64,000 bases of DNA from Loripinus fragilis (GCA_964019695.1 OZ026516.1:83655188-83719187); one strand, 5' to 3'. Positions 22,925-35,794 are shown, numbered from the stretch's first letter. The notes: generated by a model from the sequence alone, not told the origin. Numbers and translations: made by a program.

Positions 22925-23430
22925 ACTGTAGTCATACCACTACGGCAGTTTGGGTCTCGTCACTCATTCCGGTGTTAAGGTAACTTTCTCATCATGCTCA
23001 ATTTCTTCATTTAATCACAGATCAATGCCCGAAAATGCTTGGTTTCCGATTAATTTTTATTCATCAAAGTCTCATTGTATCTTTTAGCTTTAAAATTATA
23101 TGAAAGCTTTAACGTTTGATGTCTAGGCATGAAATAACTAATTACGGTTTCGTCATCGTGGACAATTAATCAATGACGAAACCGTATAATTTTGACGAAA
23201 CCGTAATTGACAATTTTTTAATATAACTGTACAAAAACACATTTAAAATCTGATTTTATCTCCGATTCGGCAAAACAACACAGAGGTTGTTAATTAGACT
23301 ACACAATCTCGAAGCAAACATATTCGAAAGTTCTCAATTTGTCAGCCTTTATTTGAAGGTAATTTTACTATAACACCGGAGAGGGTGACGAGACCCAAAT
23401 TGCCGTAGTGGAATGACTACAGTGATGTAG
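22925..23430. mobile_element. TIR element, about 505 bp
   Basis: CACTGTAGTCATACCACTAC and GTAGTGGAATGACTACAGTG are the ends; the repeats continue through TTTGGGTCTCGTCACTC and CCGGTGTTA for about 55 bp. The interior has an inverted pair around AATTACGGTTTCGTCA. No transposase. Confidence 0.85.
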
Positions 23431-23524
23431 GAGATTAAAAAGATTTAAACATGTAGTTGACCATCAATGTCTCCGGGATACTGACATTAAACAAACTTTA
23501 ACATTTATCACTAAGGAGAATATA

Positions 23525-23690
23525 ACAATCCACCATGAGCGTCCATGTAGGATAGAGATATCTCACCCGAGGGGTCGGAAGTTTAACCAGGGACGAGGCT
23601 TGCCGAGTCCCTGGTTAAATTCCGACCCCGAGGGTGAGATTTCTCTATCCTACATGGACAGGCTCATGATGGATCGTTTTTCTCCCACTT
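23525..23690. mobile_element. Foldback hairpin with GAGGCTTGCCGAG apex
   Basis: CCATGTAGGATAGAGATATC pairs with ATTTCTCTATCCTACATGG, and GGTCGGAAGTTTAACCAGGG with its inverse; the apex reads GACGAGGCTTGCCGAGTC. The stem is about 60 bp with few mismatches. Confidence 0.9.
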
Positions 23691-24116
23691 TTCGAAGGGT
23701 TTTTGTCAAAACATAAAAACTCCATGAAAACCTGAAATTTCTAACTTTTTACTCGTTGGGTTTACATTATTTCTGAATTCACGAGTGTTTTTATCGGGCA
23801 TTAAAATGGGTGTAAACATAGTTTGCATCTTGATATTGTCAGGAAAACACCTTTGGAGCATTAGTTAAGTTGCAATATGCAAAACAAATTCCTGCTTGGC
23901 ACCCTGTGCCATTAGCGTAACATTGCCGTTTTCGTCACGTGGCGCACGTTCGGTGACGTCATCAACGTTATATGACGTCAGTTAGTAACGCTTAACCTTG
24001 CTTGGTGCCTTTGGGTTACCTAGGCGCAATATATTGGTCCTTTAAGCATCCTTTTTCGGGATAAAAGAATATTTAACAGTGCCCATGTAAGAAAGCAGTC
24101 ACGTGGTCATGTAAGA

Positions 24117-24290
24117 TAAATAGAATCCATCATTGGTGTTCAGTGGGGACAGAAAAATCCCAACCCGAGGGCCCACCGTTCCAGTGGGAAACGAGGCTTG
24201 CCGAGTTTCCCACTGAACGGTGGACCCGAGGGTTGGGATTTTTTCTGGAACCACTGAACACCAATGATCGATTCTTTTTCTCATATACCA
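24117..24290. mobile_element. Foldback hairpin with GAGGCTTGCCGAG apex, second family
   Basis: CATTGGTGTTCAGTGG / CCACTGAACACCAATG, AAAATCCCAACCCGAGGG / CCCTCGGGTTGGGATTTT and CAGTGGGAAACGAGG / GCCGAGTTTCCCACTG make a stem of about 75 bp. The arms differ from 23525-23690 but the apex is the same. Confidence 0.9.
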
Positions 24291-24969
24291 CGACCGTACG
24301 ATACAGTACTGTGTAATATTTATTGGTGACGTCACTGAGATCGATGTTTACAGTCAATGACGCGCGCTGTTCAAATCAACTTGAAACGGCGAATAAACAG
24401 CGCATTAAACAATGAACAAATGGTTATTTCATCAAAATGGATTTACAAGAACTAGATTATCAGCCACAGTAACTCAGTAAGTAATTTTGTTGAGGAAAAT
24501 GTGTGTGTGTGGTGTGTTTTTACATCGTCGAGGCTCCCCGTCCCGGTGTCAGTCACTCAATGCCGAACAAAACAGGCAGGATATATGTCAATCGCAATGC
24601 ACTCAGCATGTTCAAAGCATTGATTAAAGGTTGTAAAAAAGGCGCAGTTGAAGGACGACTTAAATCGCTGAAAATTCAACATAGAATATTTTCCTGAATG
24701 ACAACAATTCAACTTTCGTTTTCGAAGGAATACAGTCATGCGCCAAAAATGTTATCTCACATTAGCAACCGGCCGCGTGTGGCTTATCTCGTATTAGTTA
24801 CGCTTATCTCACATGGGTAGCGATGTGGGACAGATTTTTCCGACAGAGAGCTTACACAGGGATCACACGATCTCGTATGCGTTGGTATGTGAGAAAGAAA
24901 TTTCTTACATGAGCTGACGGCCTATCTTATATGTGCAAAGGTGGGAGAAAACATGTTTCTCCCATACTC

Positions 24970-26280
24970 CCCAGTCCCTAATGTTGAGTCGATTCGCCAC
25001 CAATGTTTTCATTATTCAACCTCAGCTATCTTTACGAAACAAATGAAGGTTCTGATTCGCTTGCATTGTTGAATATCAAATAAATGGTCATTTCACAAAT
25101 GGCACATCAAGCTTCTAATGCGCTACATAAGGAAATAAATCTGTAAGTGTTTTGCGTGGGCCATCTAGAGTGTTTACCAACAAGCATCTTATCACATAGA
25201 TAATCGCGTCGTTTAATCAGCATGCATTGCTTAAATCAGCTAAATGACTCAGTATCGCAGGTAACGTTCGTTTGTCAATTTTTATATTCTTAACTCTTGA
25301 TCATGTAATAAGAATACCATGTTTTTATTTACGCAGTAGACAAATAATTTTCAAAAACATTGCAGCCCACGTATTGGATTTTTTTTATTCAAGCCATTTT
25401 GGCAAAATGATTGCCTATGGTGTGTAAATTACAGATAAGATAAGGTAATTTTATTTCACAAGAGGCCAACATAACCGAAGAGATCTCAATAAGACAATAA
25501 GGAATAATATCTCTCAATTTGGCGTCTTGCATTCCTGTTACATCCTAGTCAACAGTGAGTGCCCCAGCCAAACAAGATGTTCATACATGTTACTTATCAC
25601 TGCATTCAAAATGAAAATTTGACAATTTAGATGATAACTTTGGCTAAATGGGAGAATATTTATTGTGGAAGTCATATTATTAAATTTATTGAAATTGCGA
25701 CTCATTAAATACACTTGTTGTATGGTGTTTATACAACAAATGTGTCATATTACCAATATGATCTTGGAGTCAAAGGTGAATGTCAAGTATACTAAAATCA
25801 TAAAGCCGCTCATTTGCGACTGGGGGTCCATATGATGCTAATGGTGTGAATTTTACAACAAATGTTTCATCTGTTAGTAAAAAGTCAGGGTTACATATAC
25901 GTAGATGGGATGTAGGAAGGAAAACGTAAAACTGTTTGACGTTTTCTACAATGATGGCAAAAGGATTGACAATCCTTTTGGTAAAACTACATGAATAATT
26001 TCCTTGTCCGTTCAAAAGTTATGTGTAATTATTTACATACATGCCATTTTCTACACATGAGTTATTTTCCCTGGATTTCGTTAGATATTATACAACAGTG
26101 CATCATTCTGTGTGGCCACTGGAGATTTAAACGTCTTCAAATACATTACACAATGACAGATTTTAACAAAAGCTAGACCTGACTCTGATTATCACGTTGA
26201 ATACAACCTTCCACCAAAGAAATACCTATTAACATGGAAAGCTTTTAAAATATCCAAACGGATGTATACTGTGAATTGCG
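24970..26280. other. No gene seen
   Basis: AT-rich DNA with short ORFs on both strands, none with recognisable similarity. TAACACATGAAATCTA-type repeats were not found elsewhere in the window. Confidence 0.5.
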
Positions 26281-26704
26281 AACTTTTTATACATGCGCGG
26301 ATCCAGCAAAATTTCTCACGGGGAGATTGGGGGGCTGATTCCATCTTTGGACCAGCATGTGTCCAACAGAATTTTACCAATACAAAATTTGATACTTTGG
26401 GAAATTGAGGGGGCTCCTAACACCCGGGCCCCACCTATGAATTTGCGAATGCTTGACTCCAGTGTAGTGTTATATGTTATGTTTCGTGTCAATACGACTT
26501 TGTGAGTCAATATTCTCTTTTTCAGGAGATATTAATGATGTAATTGATTTTGAAAAAAAATGTATAGGCATTTAGATTTCAAAGCGGAGATATATTTAAA
26601 GTTGATATTTTCTGAAAATAGAAGAAGAAACAGTTACCTATTAGCATTGTGATGTAATATGGTATTAAATTGAAAACCAGAGGTAGCATTTGCCAGGCAG
26701 ACTA

Positions 26705-27468
26705 ACAAAAAATTCCAGCTGTTAAGTTTTTAGAACTAATTTTTCGCAATAACTTTTTTTATCTTCAATTTTAACAAAATGTGTTCGCGATGAAAAGTAT
26801 TCAGGAACATCTCCGCCAACTTCTCCAAATTGTTCCAACATCCTAGATGCTGCAGGTTCCTCTGTGCTTAGATGCACTCTTTGAACAGCGCAAATTAACC
26901 AAGTCTAAGATGTCAGTCAAAAAGTTACAATGCACCGCCCTAATTCAATTACTAAAGCGATGGATGGCTTGTTCAAATATAATAGAAATCGCGCCTGATT
27001 TAAACGTACGTTTAGCTAGTAGGGTCATCTCAAAACCGTTCATTTCATAACACGTGCATAAGAGAAAAATTGCACTTCATGCTATAACCCAGCCTTTGTT
27101 CCTACAAATGAGCTTGCTTTAATTTGATTCTGCAAATGCACGGTAAATTCTGAGTATGTTAACGGCAGTTTTATGTTATGCACCGCCTTTGAAGAATGGG
27201 ATATGCACCGCTTCAGAATATTTTTTTGAAACTATCCCTTTCTGTCACGCCTATACGAATTATACCTTAGAAATTTAGGACGAATTCAATTTATTGCAAA
27301 ATCCTCATCTATATACACAAAAATCTGTTTGCGCTACAAGCACAAGACCTTTTGGAGATGTTGGCAGAAATTCTCCTCTACAACTTTTATCGCAAACACA
27401 TTTTGCTAAAATTAAAGACAAAAAAAGTTATTGCGAAAAATTAGTTTTTAAAACTTGACAGCTGGAGT
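26705..27468. mobile_element. Inverted-repeat element, about 0.76 kb
   Basis: The left arm (TCCAGCTGTTAAGTTTTTAG, ATTTTTCGCAATAACTTTTT, AACAAAATGTGTTCGCGAT, ACATCTCCGCCAACTTCTCC) is repeated inverted at 27335-27468 with about 85-90% identity by eye. The 67-residue ORF inside is not recognised. Confidence 0.82.
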
Positions 27469-27554
27469 TTTTTTTAGCTTGTCTGAATTTATCATTTGAG
27501 CGATACGAATACCGAATTCTATTGGTTTAAAAAAATTAAATGGAATATGAAAAC

Positions 27555-30365
27555 ACATGCGCAGATCCAGAAAATTTTTCAGAGAGGTCCAACTCTGATA
27601 AGTTTTTTTTTAGCTCAGGTGAGCCAGTGGCTCATGGTGAGCTATTGTGATCGTTGGATGTCCGTCGTGCGTCGTGCGTCGTCAACAATTGCTTCAAAGG
27701 ACATCTCCTCCTAAACTACTGGCTGGAGTTTGACCAAACATGGTAGGAATGATCCTTATATGACCCTCTTTAAAAATTGTTCATGGTTTTGGTCCATTGC
27801 ATATCTAGGTCACACAGGCTTAAACAGATTGTCAAGATGAAAACTTTAAAAATCTTCTTCTCGCGAACCAAAAGGTATGTAGCTTTGATATTTGGTATGT
27901 AGCATCACCTAGAATACCTCTAACAAGTTTGTTCAAATCATTCCCATGGGGCCAAAAATGTCCCCGCCCCTAGAGCTTTGATATTTGGTGTGTAGCATCA
28001 CCTAGTGGACTTCTACCAAGTTTGTTCAAATTATAGCACTGGGACTAAAAATAGCCCCGCCACGGGGGTCACATGTTTTACATAGGCTTATATAGGGAAA
28101 TCATGTAAAATCTTATTGTTTGAAACCATAAGGCCTATAGCCTTGATATTTGGTATGTAGCATCACCTAGTAGACTTCTACCAAGTTTGTTCAAATTATG
28201 CCCCTGGGGCAAAAATTGACCCCGCCCTAGGGGTTACATGTTTACACAGGTTTATACAGAGAAAACTTGGAAAAATCTTCTTGTCAGAAACCATAAGGCC
28301 TATAGCCTTGATATTTGGTATGTAGCATCACCTAGTAGACCTCTACCAAGTTTATTCAAATTATGCCCCTAGGGCTAAAAATGACCCTGCCCCAGGGGCC
28401 ACACGTTTTACATAGGCTTATATAGAGACAAACATGAAAAATCTTCTTGTCAGACACCATAAGGCCTAGAGCCTTGATATTTGGTATGTAGCATCACCTA
28501 GGACACCTCTACCAAGTTTGTTCAAATTATGCCACAGGGGGCAAAAATGGCTCCTCCCCGGGGTCTCATGTTTTACAGAGGCTAATATAGGGAGAAACAT
28601 GAAAAAAAAACTTGTTTTAAACCTCAAGGCCTAGAGCCCAGATATTTGGTTATGAAGCATCACCTAGTGAACCTTGACCAAATTTGTTCAAAATATATTC
28701 CAGTGCCAAAAATGGTCGCCCCAGGGGTCACATGTTTTACATAGGCCTTTTTAGGGAAAACATGAAAAAATCTTCTTGTCTGTAACCATATGTATTTGGT
28801 ATGTAGCATCTACTAGTGAACCCCTGCAAAGTTTGTTCAATTCATATCCCTGAGGCCAACATTGGTCCATCCCGGGGATCACATGTTTTACATAGGCTTA
28901 TATAGTATCACCTAGTGGACCTCTACCAAGTTTTGTTCAAATTAAGCCCCTGAGGCCAAAAATGACTCCGCCCCTGGGTCACTTTTTTACATAGGCTTAT
29001 AGGGAAAGCATGAAAAATATTTTTGTTTGAAACCATAAGGCCTACAGCCTTGATATTTGGTATGTAGCATCACCTTATTGACCTCTACCAAGTTTGTTCA
29101 AATTATGCCCCTGGGACCAAAAATGATCCCGCCCCATTGGTCACATGTTTACACAGGTGTATACAGGGAAAAACATGGAAAAATCTTCTTGTCAGAAACC
29201 ATAAGGCATAAAGCCTTTTGTATTTGGTATGTAGCATCACCTAGTATACCTCTACCAAGTTTGTTCAAATTATGCCCCTGGGGCCAAACATGACCCTGTC
29301 CCAAGGGTCACATGTTTTACATAGGCTTTAATAGGGCCAGACATGGAAAAATCTTCTTGTCAGAAACCATAAAGCCTAGAGCCTTGATATTTGGTATGTA
29401 GCATCACCTAGTAGACCTCTACCAAGTTTGTTCAAATTATGCCACCGGGGGCAAAAATAGCTCCGTCCCGGGGTCACGTGTTTTACAAAGGCTTACATAT
29501 AGGGAGAAACATGAAAAATCTTGTTTTAAACCCCAAGGCCTAGAGCCTCGATATTTGGTACGAAGCATCACCTAGTGAACCTCTTCCAAATTTGTTCAAA
29601 ATATGTCCCAAGGCCTTAAATGGCCTGCCCCGGGGGTCACATGTTTTACATAGGCCTATATAGGGAAAACATGAAAAACTCTTCTTGTCTGAAGCCATAT
29701 GGCCTACAGCCTTGATATTTGGTATGTAGAATCACCCAGTGGACCTTTACCAAGTTTGTTAAAATAATGGCCTGGGGCAAAAAAAAGCCCCGCCCTGGGG
29801 TCACATATTTTAGATATTCTTATATAGGGAGAAACATGAAAAAATCTTCTTGTCTGAAACCACAAGGCCTAGAGCCTTGATATTTAGTATGAAGCATAAC
29901 CTAGTAAACCTCTGCCAAGTTTGTTCAAATCATATCCCTGGGGCCAAAAATGGCCCGCCCCGGGGTCACATGTTTAAAATAGGCTTATATAGTATCACCT
30001 AGTGGACCTCTACCAAGTTTGTTCAAATTAAGCCCCTGGGGCCAAATATGGCTCTGCCCCAGGTGTCACCAGGGACATGGGTTTCAATAGGTACCAATGT
30101 AAGCTTTAACAAAACTCTGGTGAGCGATTTAGGGCCACTTGGTCCTCTTGTTAAGGTAAACCTCCGAAAGCGGGCAATTATCGACCTGCCAACGAATCGC
30201 CATTGAAATTGTGTTTCGCTGGTGGGCCGATAATGGGCCATTTAGATGCTGGCTTGGTAGCTTTGTGATTTTCTGGGAATCTGGACCAGTATTATTAGGA
30301 AACCCTATAAATCCGTGATTTTTCATGTGGTCCGGACCCCTGTCCTCCCCTCTGGATCCGCGCAT
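27555..30365. mobile_element. Short TIR element (ATGCGCGGATCCAG family), interrupted copy
   Basis: CATGCGCAGATCCAGAAAAT on the left and CTCTGGATCCGCGCAT on the right are the ends of an element whose uninterrupted copy is at 46295-46518 (shared AATCACAAAGCTACC, GGTCCGGACCCC). Its roughly 270 bp are split by the 2.5-kb tandem-repeat element at 27612-30150. A lone end is at 26292-26330. Confidence 0.78.
27612..30150 (+). mobile_element. Tandem-repeat element, helentron-associated-like, copy 2 (2.5 kb)
   Basis: It begins GCTCAGGTGAGCCAGTGGCT and ends CTCTGGTGAGCGATTTAGGG, CCACTTGGTCCTCTTG; flanks are T on both sides. About 14 units of 165-167 bp carry TATTTGGTATGTAGCATCAC and ACCAAGTTTGTTCAAATTAT; a few units are shortened (near 27960 and 28880). 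It has two to three times as many units as the copy at 18211-19345. Short ORFs in it are repeat-derived. Confidence 0.85.
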
Positions 30366-30465
30366 CAATCAAAATGCAAATTAAATGATGATTTTCTATT
30401 TGAGGGAGTATAATGCTCTATGGTGTAAATGTAATATATTTCAGTAGATAGGTTTTATTTTTGTA

Positions 30466-31816
30466 CGAGGGGCATTTGGAAAGTTTCTTAGCATGGTCGT
30501 ATATCTCAGTAACCGATTTACAAACCCTATCATGATTGGTATCATTTTAAAGAGCTATCTTTTCTCTATGTTATGGCACAAATTTCATGAGGATATTACA
30601 ATGCAGGCAGGATTTTTTTTATTGTGAATACATGTACTGTTTGTATACTGGAAAACCAAAATTTCAGTGGAAAATATAACATTTTACCTTTTGAAATGTG
30701 TGCAGAACATTAACAATAGGTCAGGAAATTAGATAATTTTGTACCATTTGGTAGGCCTTAATCTGGTACAATTATTATACAATTGATGACCGAGTTGGAT
30801 GTTTCTAATAACAAAATACTGGAACAGCAATACCAAAATCGTCTAGAAAGCCAAGCAATGAGCTAATTTTTCAACTTAAAATCGCTTGTCACAACGCACA
30901 TACATGTATTTTGAAAATATATAACCGATAGTAGTTTAAAAATGTTGTGCGTTGATATTTTTGTCAAGCACACTTTATGCTCTTTGTATTGAAACCAAAA
31001 GACATTTTGCAAACCAGAACAAAGCGAAGATAACTCTTATATTATTACCATGGGGCACAGTAAGGTTAGCTATGGGTTGACGTTCTGGTTCATTTCAATT
31101 GAAAACGTTGGCAAACAAAAACGTAAAAATACTTTGAGAGTAGAAATCAATTAATTTTGTGATGGTTAACGCGATACCATGAGATGTTCTTATGCCATCG
31201 ACAAAATGTTAGGAGTTAAGTTACCCCACCCATTTCTTGAAAAGTTGGGGTAGCTTTATTAGGAATAATTTTCTTGAATACAGAACTAAACAAGCCACAC
31301 TTTTTGCGCGACGAAATGAGTTTTATGCATTGTTCGCTACAAATAATGCAAAACACACACTCACAAGGCATTTTTCGTACTCCTGTAGAGACACAATTTA
31401 TAGCAAAAGTATGAAAAAATCGAGAAAATTCCCATTTTTGAAAGTATACCATTTCTCTATTAGTCAATAATTTTCCAAAAGTAAAGGTGTATTTCGTGCA
31501 AGCAGTGATCGCGTAATACATTTTAATAAATATTAAGTTGGCACCTAATCGTTAATTTGTCATACCATGATCGTAAATAAGGTCCCCGATGTTCCTTCGT
31601 TATTTTACCAATATTTTGCTTAAAATTTCAGCCAGTGTATAAACCCTGCTCAGTTTGAGCATGCGCTGCACGTGCACGCCGAGTCCTTTTTCGACAAAAA
31701 TTAAACCATCAAGTAGTCGTTGAATTCTAGTTTCCAAAAATATATTGTTTGATAGCATTTTATCACAGCACTGTGGAGTTATTATGCCATGCTAAGTACT
31801 TTCCAAATGCCCCTCG
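30466..31816. mobile_element. TA-flanked element with mariner-like ends, 1351 bp
   Basis: Ends CGAGGGGCATTTGGAAAGTT with TTAGCATGG, and inverted CCATGCTAAGTACTTTCC with AAATGCCCCTCG; TA on both sides (30464-30465, 31817-31818). The size is right for a mariner, and GAGGGGCATT ends are typical of that superfamily. No transposase motifs were seen; the longest frame is a 101-residue minus-strand ORF (31216-31521) with several Cys and no known similarity. It is therefore a decayed or non-autonomous element. Confidence 0.78.
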
Positions 31817-31829
31817 TACATGTTTGCAT

Positions 31830-32410
31830 TGATGTTAGAATGTGCGACTTAATGCACGAGGCATTACTCTTTTATCTTAGAAAAAAAACAAATGCAGTTA
31901 GCAGTGAAACAGGCTATGTGTAGTCTATAATTGTCACTAAAAGTTGAGGAAACAAACAAGACTTCTAAAACTGAATATGTTGCACCCCATGTACATGAGC
32001 CCGTGTAACATATAACGAACCGGCAAGTGCAGCTGCAGAGGGTAGCGAGGTTTTGGTCTTAGACACTAGATACATATACTATAAGGTTATCAAGCACAAA
32101 GATGCTGATCAACCTGCGTGGTGCGGAAGCTGTTCAGTGCCTACAGTTCTGTCATAATATGCAAGATGTCAAAGGTCATGTTTTATGATGTGGCACATAT
32201 TTTTTTATAGAATTTGGTTTCTTAGAGGCATTACAATAATGTTTGAACAGGCAAATCATACAATAATTTGGCTAACAGGCTTCTCCAAAAAAGGCGTATT
32301 GGCGCCAGTATTTTATGGCGATTTAGTTTATAAGTTGGAAAACCTAATGTTAGTGATCAATTCAAAAACATAGTCAAACGTTATAAAAAAGGACATAACA
32401 TGGATATCAT
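31830..32410. other. No gene seen
   Basis: AT-rich sequence without recognised features. Confidence 0.45.
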
Positions 32411-32419
32411 GTGCAGCCT

Positions 32420-32937
32420 GCATGTCTGCTTGTAAACCCAAGCACGGTTTATAGCTAAGGTTTCCTCTTTAATTGCACGACCGACGGTGGGTCAGGCATC
32501 AGAGACAATAAAGGCCTTGACGTAAAGCTTTAATCGGTTGGTTGGTGCCTGGTGCTTGTATTTGACTGGGTCTACCGTGGCTTAACTTGGGGGTTTCTTT
32601 AGCTCTGATTATCAGTGAATCGTGAATTGGCTTAGGCTGCTGTCCGTTCTAAAGCGGTGGTTCTATTGGTGTTGATCCATTGTTACTTTTGCTCCCATTG
32701 TGTGTGGGGCTTCCGTGTTTGTTCCTTGGTTTTGTTATTTAGTACTTTGTGTCCTTCTAGTTTTGCAATCGTCTTGATTGAAAAGATCTAGTTGCTTTAC
32801 TTTAATTGTCCTCCTGTCGTCTTGTGACTGTTAGTGTTCTGTGGCTCTTCCTCATGCTGCCATGTAGTTATTGCGATATTTTCCTAATCACTTACTTCTT
32901 TTGCAGAATACCAAACCGCAACATTATCAGTTGCTAC
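32420..32937 (+). repeat. Dispersed repeat, longest plus-strand copy
   Basis: GACCGACGGTGGGTCAGGCA, TGACGTAAAGCTTTAATCGG, TCTACCGTGGCTTAACTTGG, CTGCTGTCCGTTCTAAAGCG and TTTTGCAATCGTCTTGATTG appear in order. Related copies: 900-1330, 15480-15740 and 19740-20350 (inverse), 60170-60420 (inverse) and 62520-62760. Confidence 0.78.
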
Positions 32938-33185
32938 TTAACCCTTTATGCGCCAATCGCAACAAAAGTCGTCTTCTTTTCTCGTCTGCTAAAATGTTTA
33001 AGAAGCCTCTATGGCAAACAGCGTGGACCCAGATCAGACTGCTCCTATAGGAGCAGTCTGTTCTGGGTGCACGCTATTTGCTTCTATACTTAATTTGTCA
33101 GTAATGTTATGCAATTATCTGCACCAGACGACTTCAGCAGACGACATTTTCAGTCACATTTTTTTCTTGGCGCTCTAAGGGTTAA
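32938..33185. mobile_element. MITE (TTAACCCTT family), complete copy
   Basis: TTAACCCTTTATGCGCC and GGCGCTCTAAGGGTTAA are the ends. The centre is a hairpin GTGGACCCAGATCAGACTGC / GCAGTCTGTTCTGGGTGCAC. Other copies at 12217, 12635 and 43229. Confidence 0.85.
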
Positions 33186-33189
33186 ATTT

Positions 33190-34960
33190 GCCCAAATCAA
33201 TGCTAAAATGATTTTTGACAAATTTACAGCATTTTGAACCTAAAATGTGAAGTGTTCAAATAAAGATTAAAAATACTGAGAATTAATCAAAAGGACAAAT
33301 TTCTGTCTTGAACCTCTTCACAAACGCGTACAATATGCCTGCAAGATACCGGCAAAGTATTAATAGGATATTTGACCCGAGGTAATTTTACAAAAATGTA
33401 CTTCATGTATCAGAATTATTGCAAGCATCTTTCATTAAAAAAAAATAAGTAACAGCACTCTTGCAATACTAAAATTTCAGCCCCTTTTTATGTTCCTACT
33501 AAACATGGTTTTGATGATTGTCAGGATGTGGTTGCATCGTAGATACAGAGCAGAAACCATAAAATGTTGAAATAATTGGGCAGCCTGAAACCAGTATTTC
33601 CACCTAAATATGATTTGCAAAGTATACTAAAAATCAACCATACTCATATTTCTATGGTGAACTTATTTCAATGATCTGTTCATATAACTAAACTGAACAT
33701 AGGTCACCATTGTTATCAATGGGAATTAAAACGATAGGCAAATAGGTAGTTCATGAAATCAAATAAGGAAATTAGCTGGCATGCAAATATACACTGAACC
33801 GAAGTTCTAAGTAGCCACTTTTCGATTTATTTTTTTTCTGACAAAGCCCTAGTGATATTGAAATGAATTTTTGCCCAAGTATGTGCATTGTAACGGACTA
33901 AAGTCAAGCAGTGTTTTGGAAGAGTTTTCTATCACTTCACGATTTTTGGGTTCAAAAATGCAAAAATCAACTTTTTGAAGAAAATAAGCGTTTTGAGTCC
34001 AGTTTTTATCGAATTCAAGTTCAGGTGATTGCAAACCTGCCTAGTCGACTTGAAAAAACAACAAACACTTGACATTTTGCTTATGACAGATTTTTTATGA
34101 ATTTTTAAAAATTGATAATTTTCCAAATTTTCCCAAAATTTCGGAAATCATAATCAGCTGCACAGACTAAAATCATTGTATGTGTTTTATTTTATGCTAA
34201 TAGGTTTGACAAAACACCATGCAACTTGATGAGCCCATTTTCTAACGATATTTTTTACTAATTTGGTATCCACTTCCGATTTTAACGTGAAACTTTAAAG
34301 GTCATTTAAATGGCATTTGTTAAAGATTTCTTTTAGTATTTAAGCAGAACAGTTACGTCAATTCATAATAAAGATCCCTGGAAAATTGCGCTGCTTTGAC
34401 GCAGATAATAAAGCGTACAGAGTAATGCAAAGTGCGTATGTAAACTGCATGGTTAAACTAAAAATCCCTTGATTAAGTTGTTGACCGTGGCTGTTTTCAT
34501 GTTAACGTAGAAGAGAAATGGAGTGGTTAATTGTCAAAAACACTTTTGATTCTTTTCATCATATATCACAGCTGTTATAAACATCTTCAAACTAATTAAA
34601 ATATAAATGGATAGCGTATCTGATGAGTCTTATATATCACACTAAAAAGTGTGACTTTTTGAAATGATGGTACCTTTACTCTGACCTCGTCTGTGCAAGG
34701 TCTACCAGTCATTTCAAAATGACATAATTTGCAGAATCTAGACAAAGCCCTTGGACCTTTTATACAATTTAAATTTTGAGACAGCGATTTTTTCTTTCTG
34801 AACGGGAGCAAAAATTGTATGGTGGCTACTTATAACTTCGAATCAGTGTATATTGACAGGCATTCTAATAATAGTTGGCAGTTTGGGATGTTCAAAAGAG
34901 ACAAAGACAAGGGACATGATAATTGCCAAGTTTGTAAGTGTAAACTTTCCACTTTTCCCC
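33190..34960. other. No gene recognised; unassigned minus-strand frames
   Basis: Minus-strand frames at 33849-34126 read CIFEPKNREVIENSSKTLLD and LDFSPLQCTYLGKN in one frame and overlapping sense in another. They look like decayed coding sequence but match no family I know. The rest is AT-rich. Confidence 0.35.
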
Positions 34961-34970
34961 TTTGTTCAGT

Positions 34971-35041
34971 AACATATGTTGTTGTTACACATTGGAATTG
35001 CCTCATAGGCAATTCCAATGTGTACCTATAACATATGTTGT
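34971..35041. repeat. Near-perfect 71-bp hairpin
   Basis: AACATATGTTGTTGTTACAC at the left and TGTGTACCTATAACATATGT at the right, with CATTGGAATTGCCT / AGGCAATTCCAATG forming a perfect stem and a two-base loop. Confidence 0.85.
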
Positions 35042-35044
35042 TTT

Positions 35045-35790
35045 CAATAAATGAGTTATTCACCATAATCTGTTTACAAAAATCTCAACTACTTTCACTT
35101 TTCAGTGAAATGAGCATGTAGAAGTGAACAAGTGTTCATGTAGTGTAACATGCACCTGCCTATTTGTTTTGCTTTTGACATCTTATCTTGAGACGTTGGC
35201 CCAAGGGGTAGTTGTGCGGTTGTAATTATACAACATCCCGCATTTAGAAATAAAGAATCTTCAGTTTCGAGGAAAACTAATTAGAAACCAGAGCCTAAAC
35301 AGTCATAAATCTCAAAGGATATAAAAAAAAGTACTGCCTCATAATTACCATGATGTTTTAATGATGATTAATGCTGGAAGAAATTATTTCTACATGTTTT
35401 TATTCAGGTAATGTGTGATTGACCAATTTTAAAATCGACAAAACGTAGGAAATTAAGACAATCTGATTTTCAGTTCAAATAATTGCTACGTGTCAACACA
35501 TTCACAGCAAGATTAGCGTTGGCTCTCTCGTGAGAAAAACTCACTTCTTTGCTGCATACATAATATCATACTCTATGAAATCCTCATCTTCTATATACGC
35601 AACCTTTAAATAAGTGCATATACGTGTATAAGTACAAATATATGCACATTCAATCTGTTAAAACATTCGTAGTTATATTGAATTGATTTTATTGGTTTGT
35701 GGGGCTTGCAAAACGTTTCTACGCTCAGATCAGAAGTTGAGGAAATGAAGAGGGTCAATATATATACTTTGGTGCTCTTGCACTGCTTGG
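35045..35790. other. No gene seen
   Basis: AT-rich sequence without recognised features. Confidence 0.45.
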
Positions 35791-35794
35791 GTAC

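Noticed and set aside
34596..34811. 71-residue minus-strand ORF with CKLCHFEM as a zinc-binding domain
   Set aside because: Only one Cys pair and no partner pair; there are no splice sites that I can defend.
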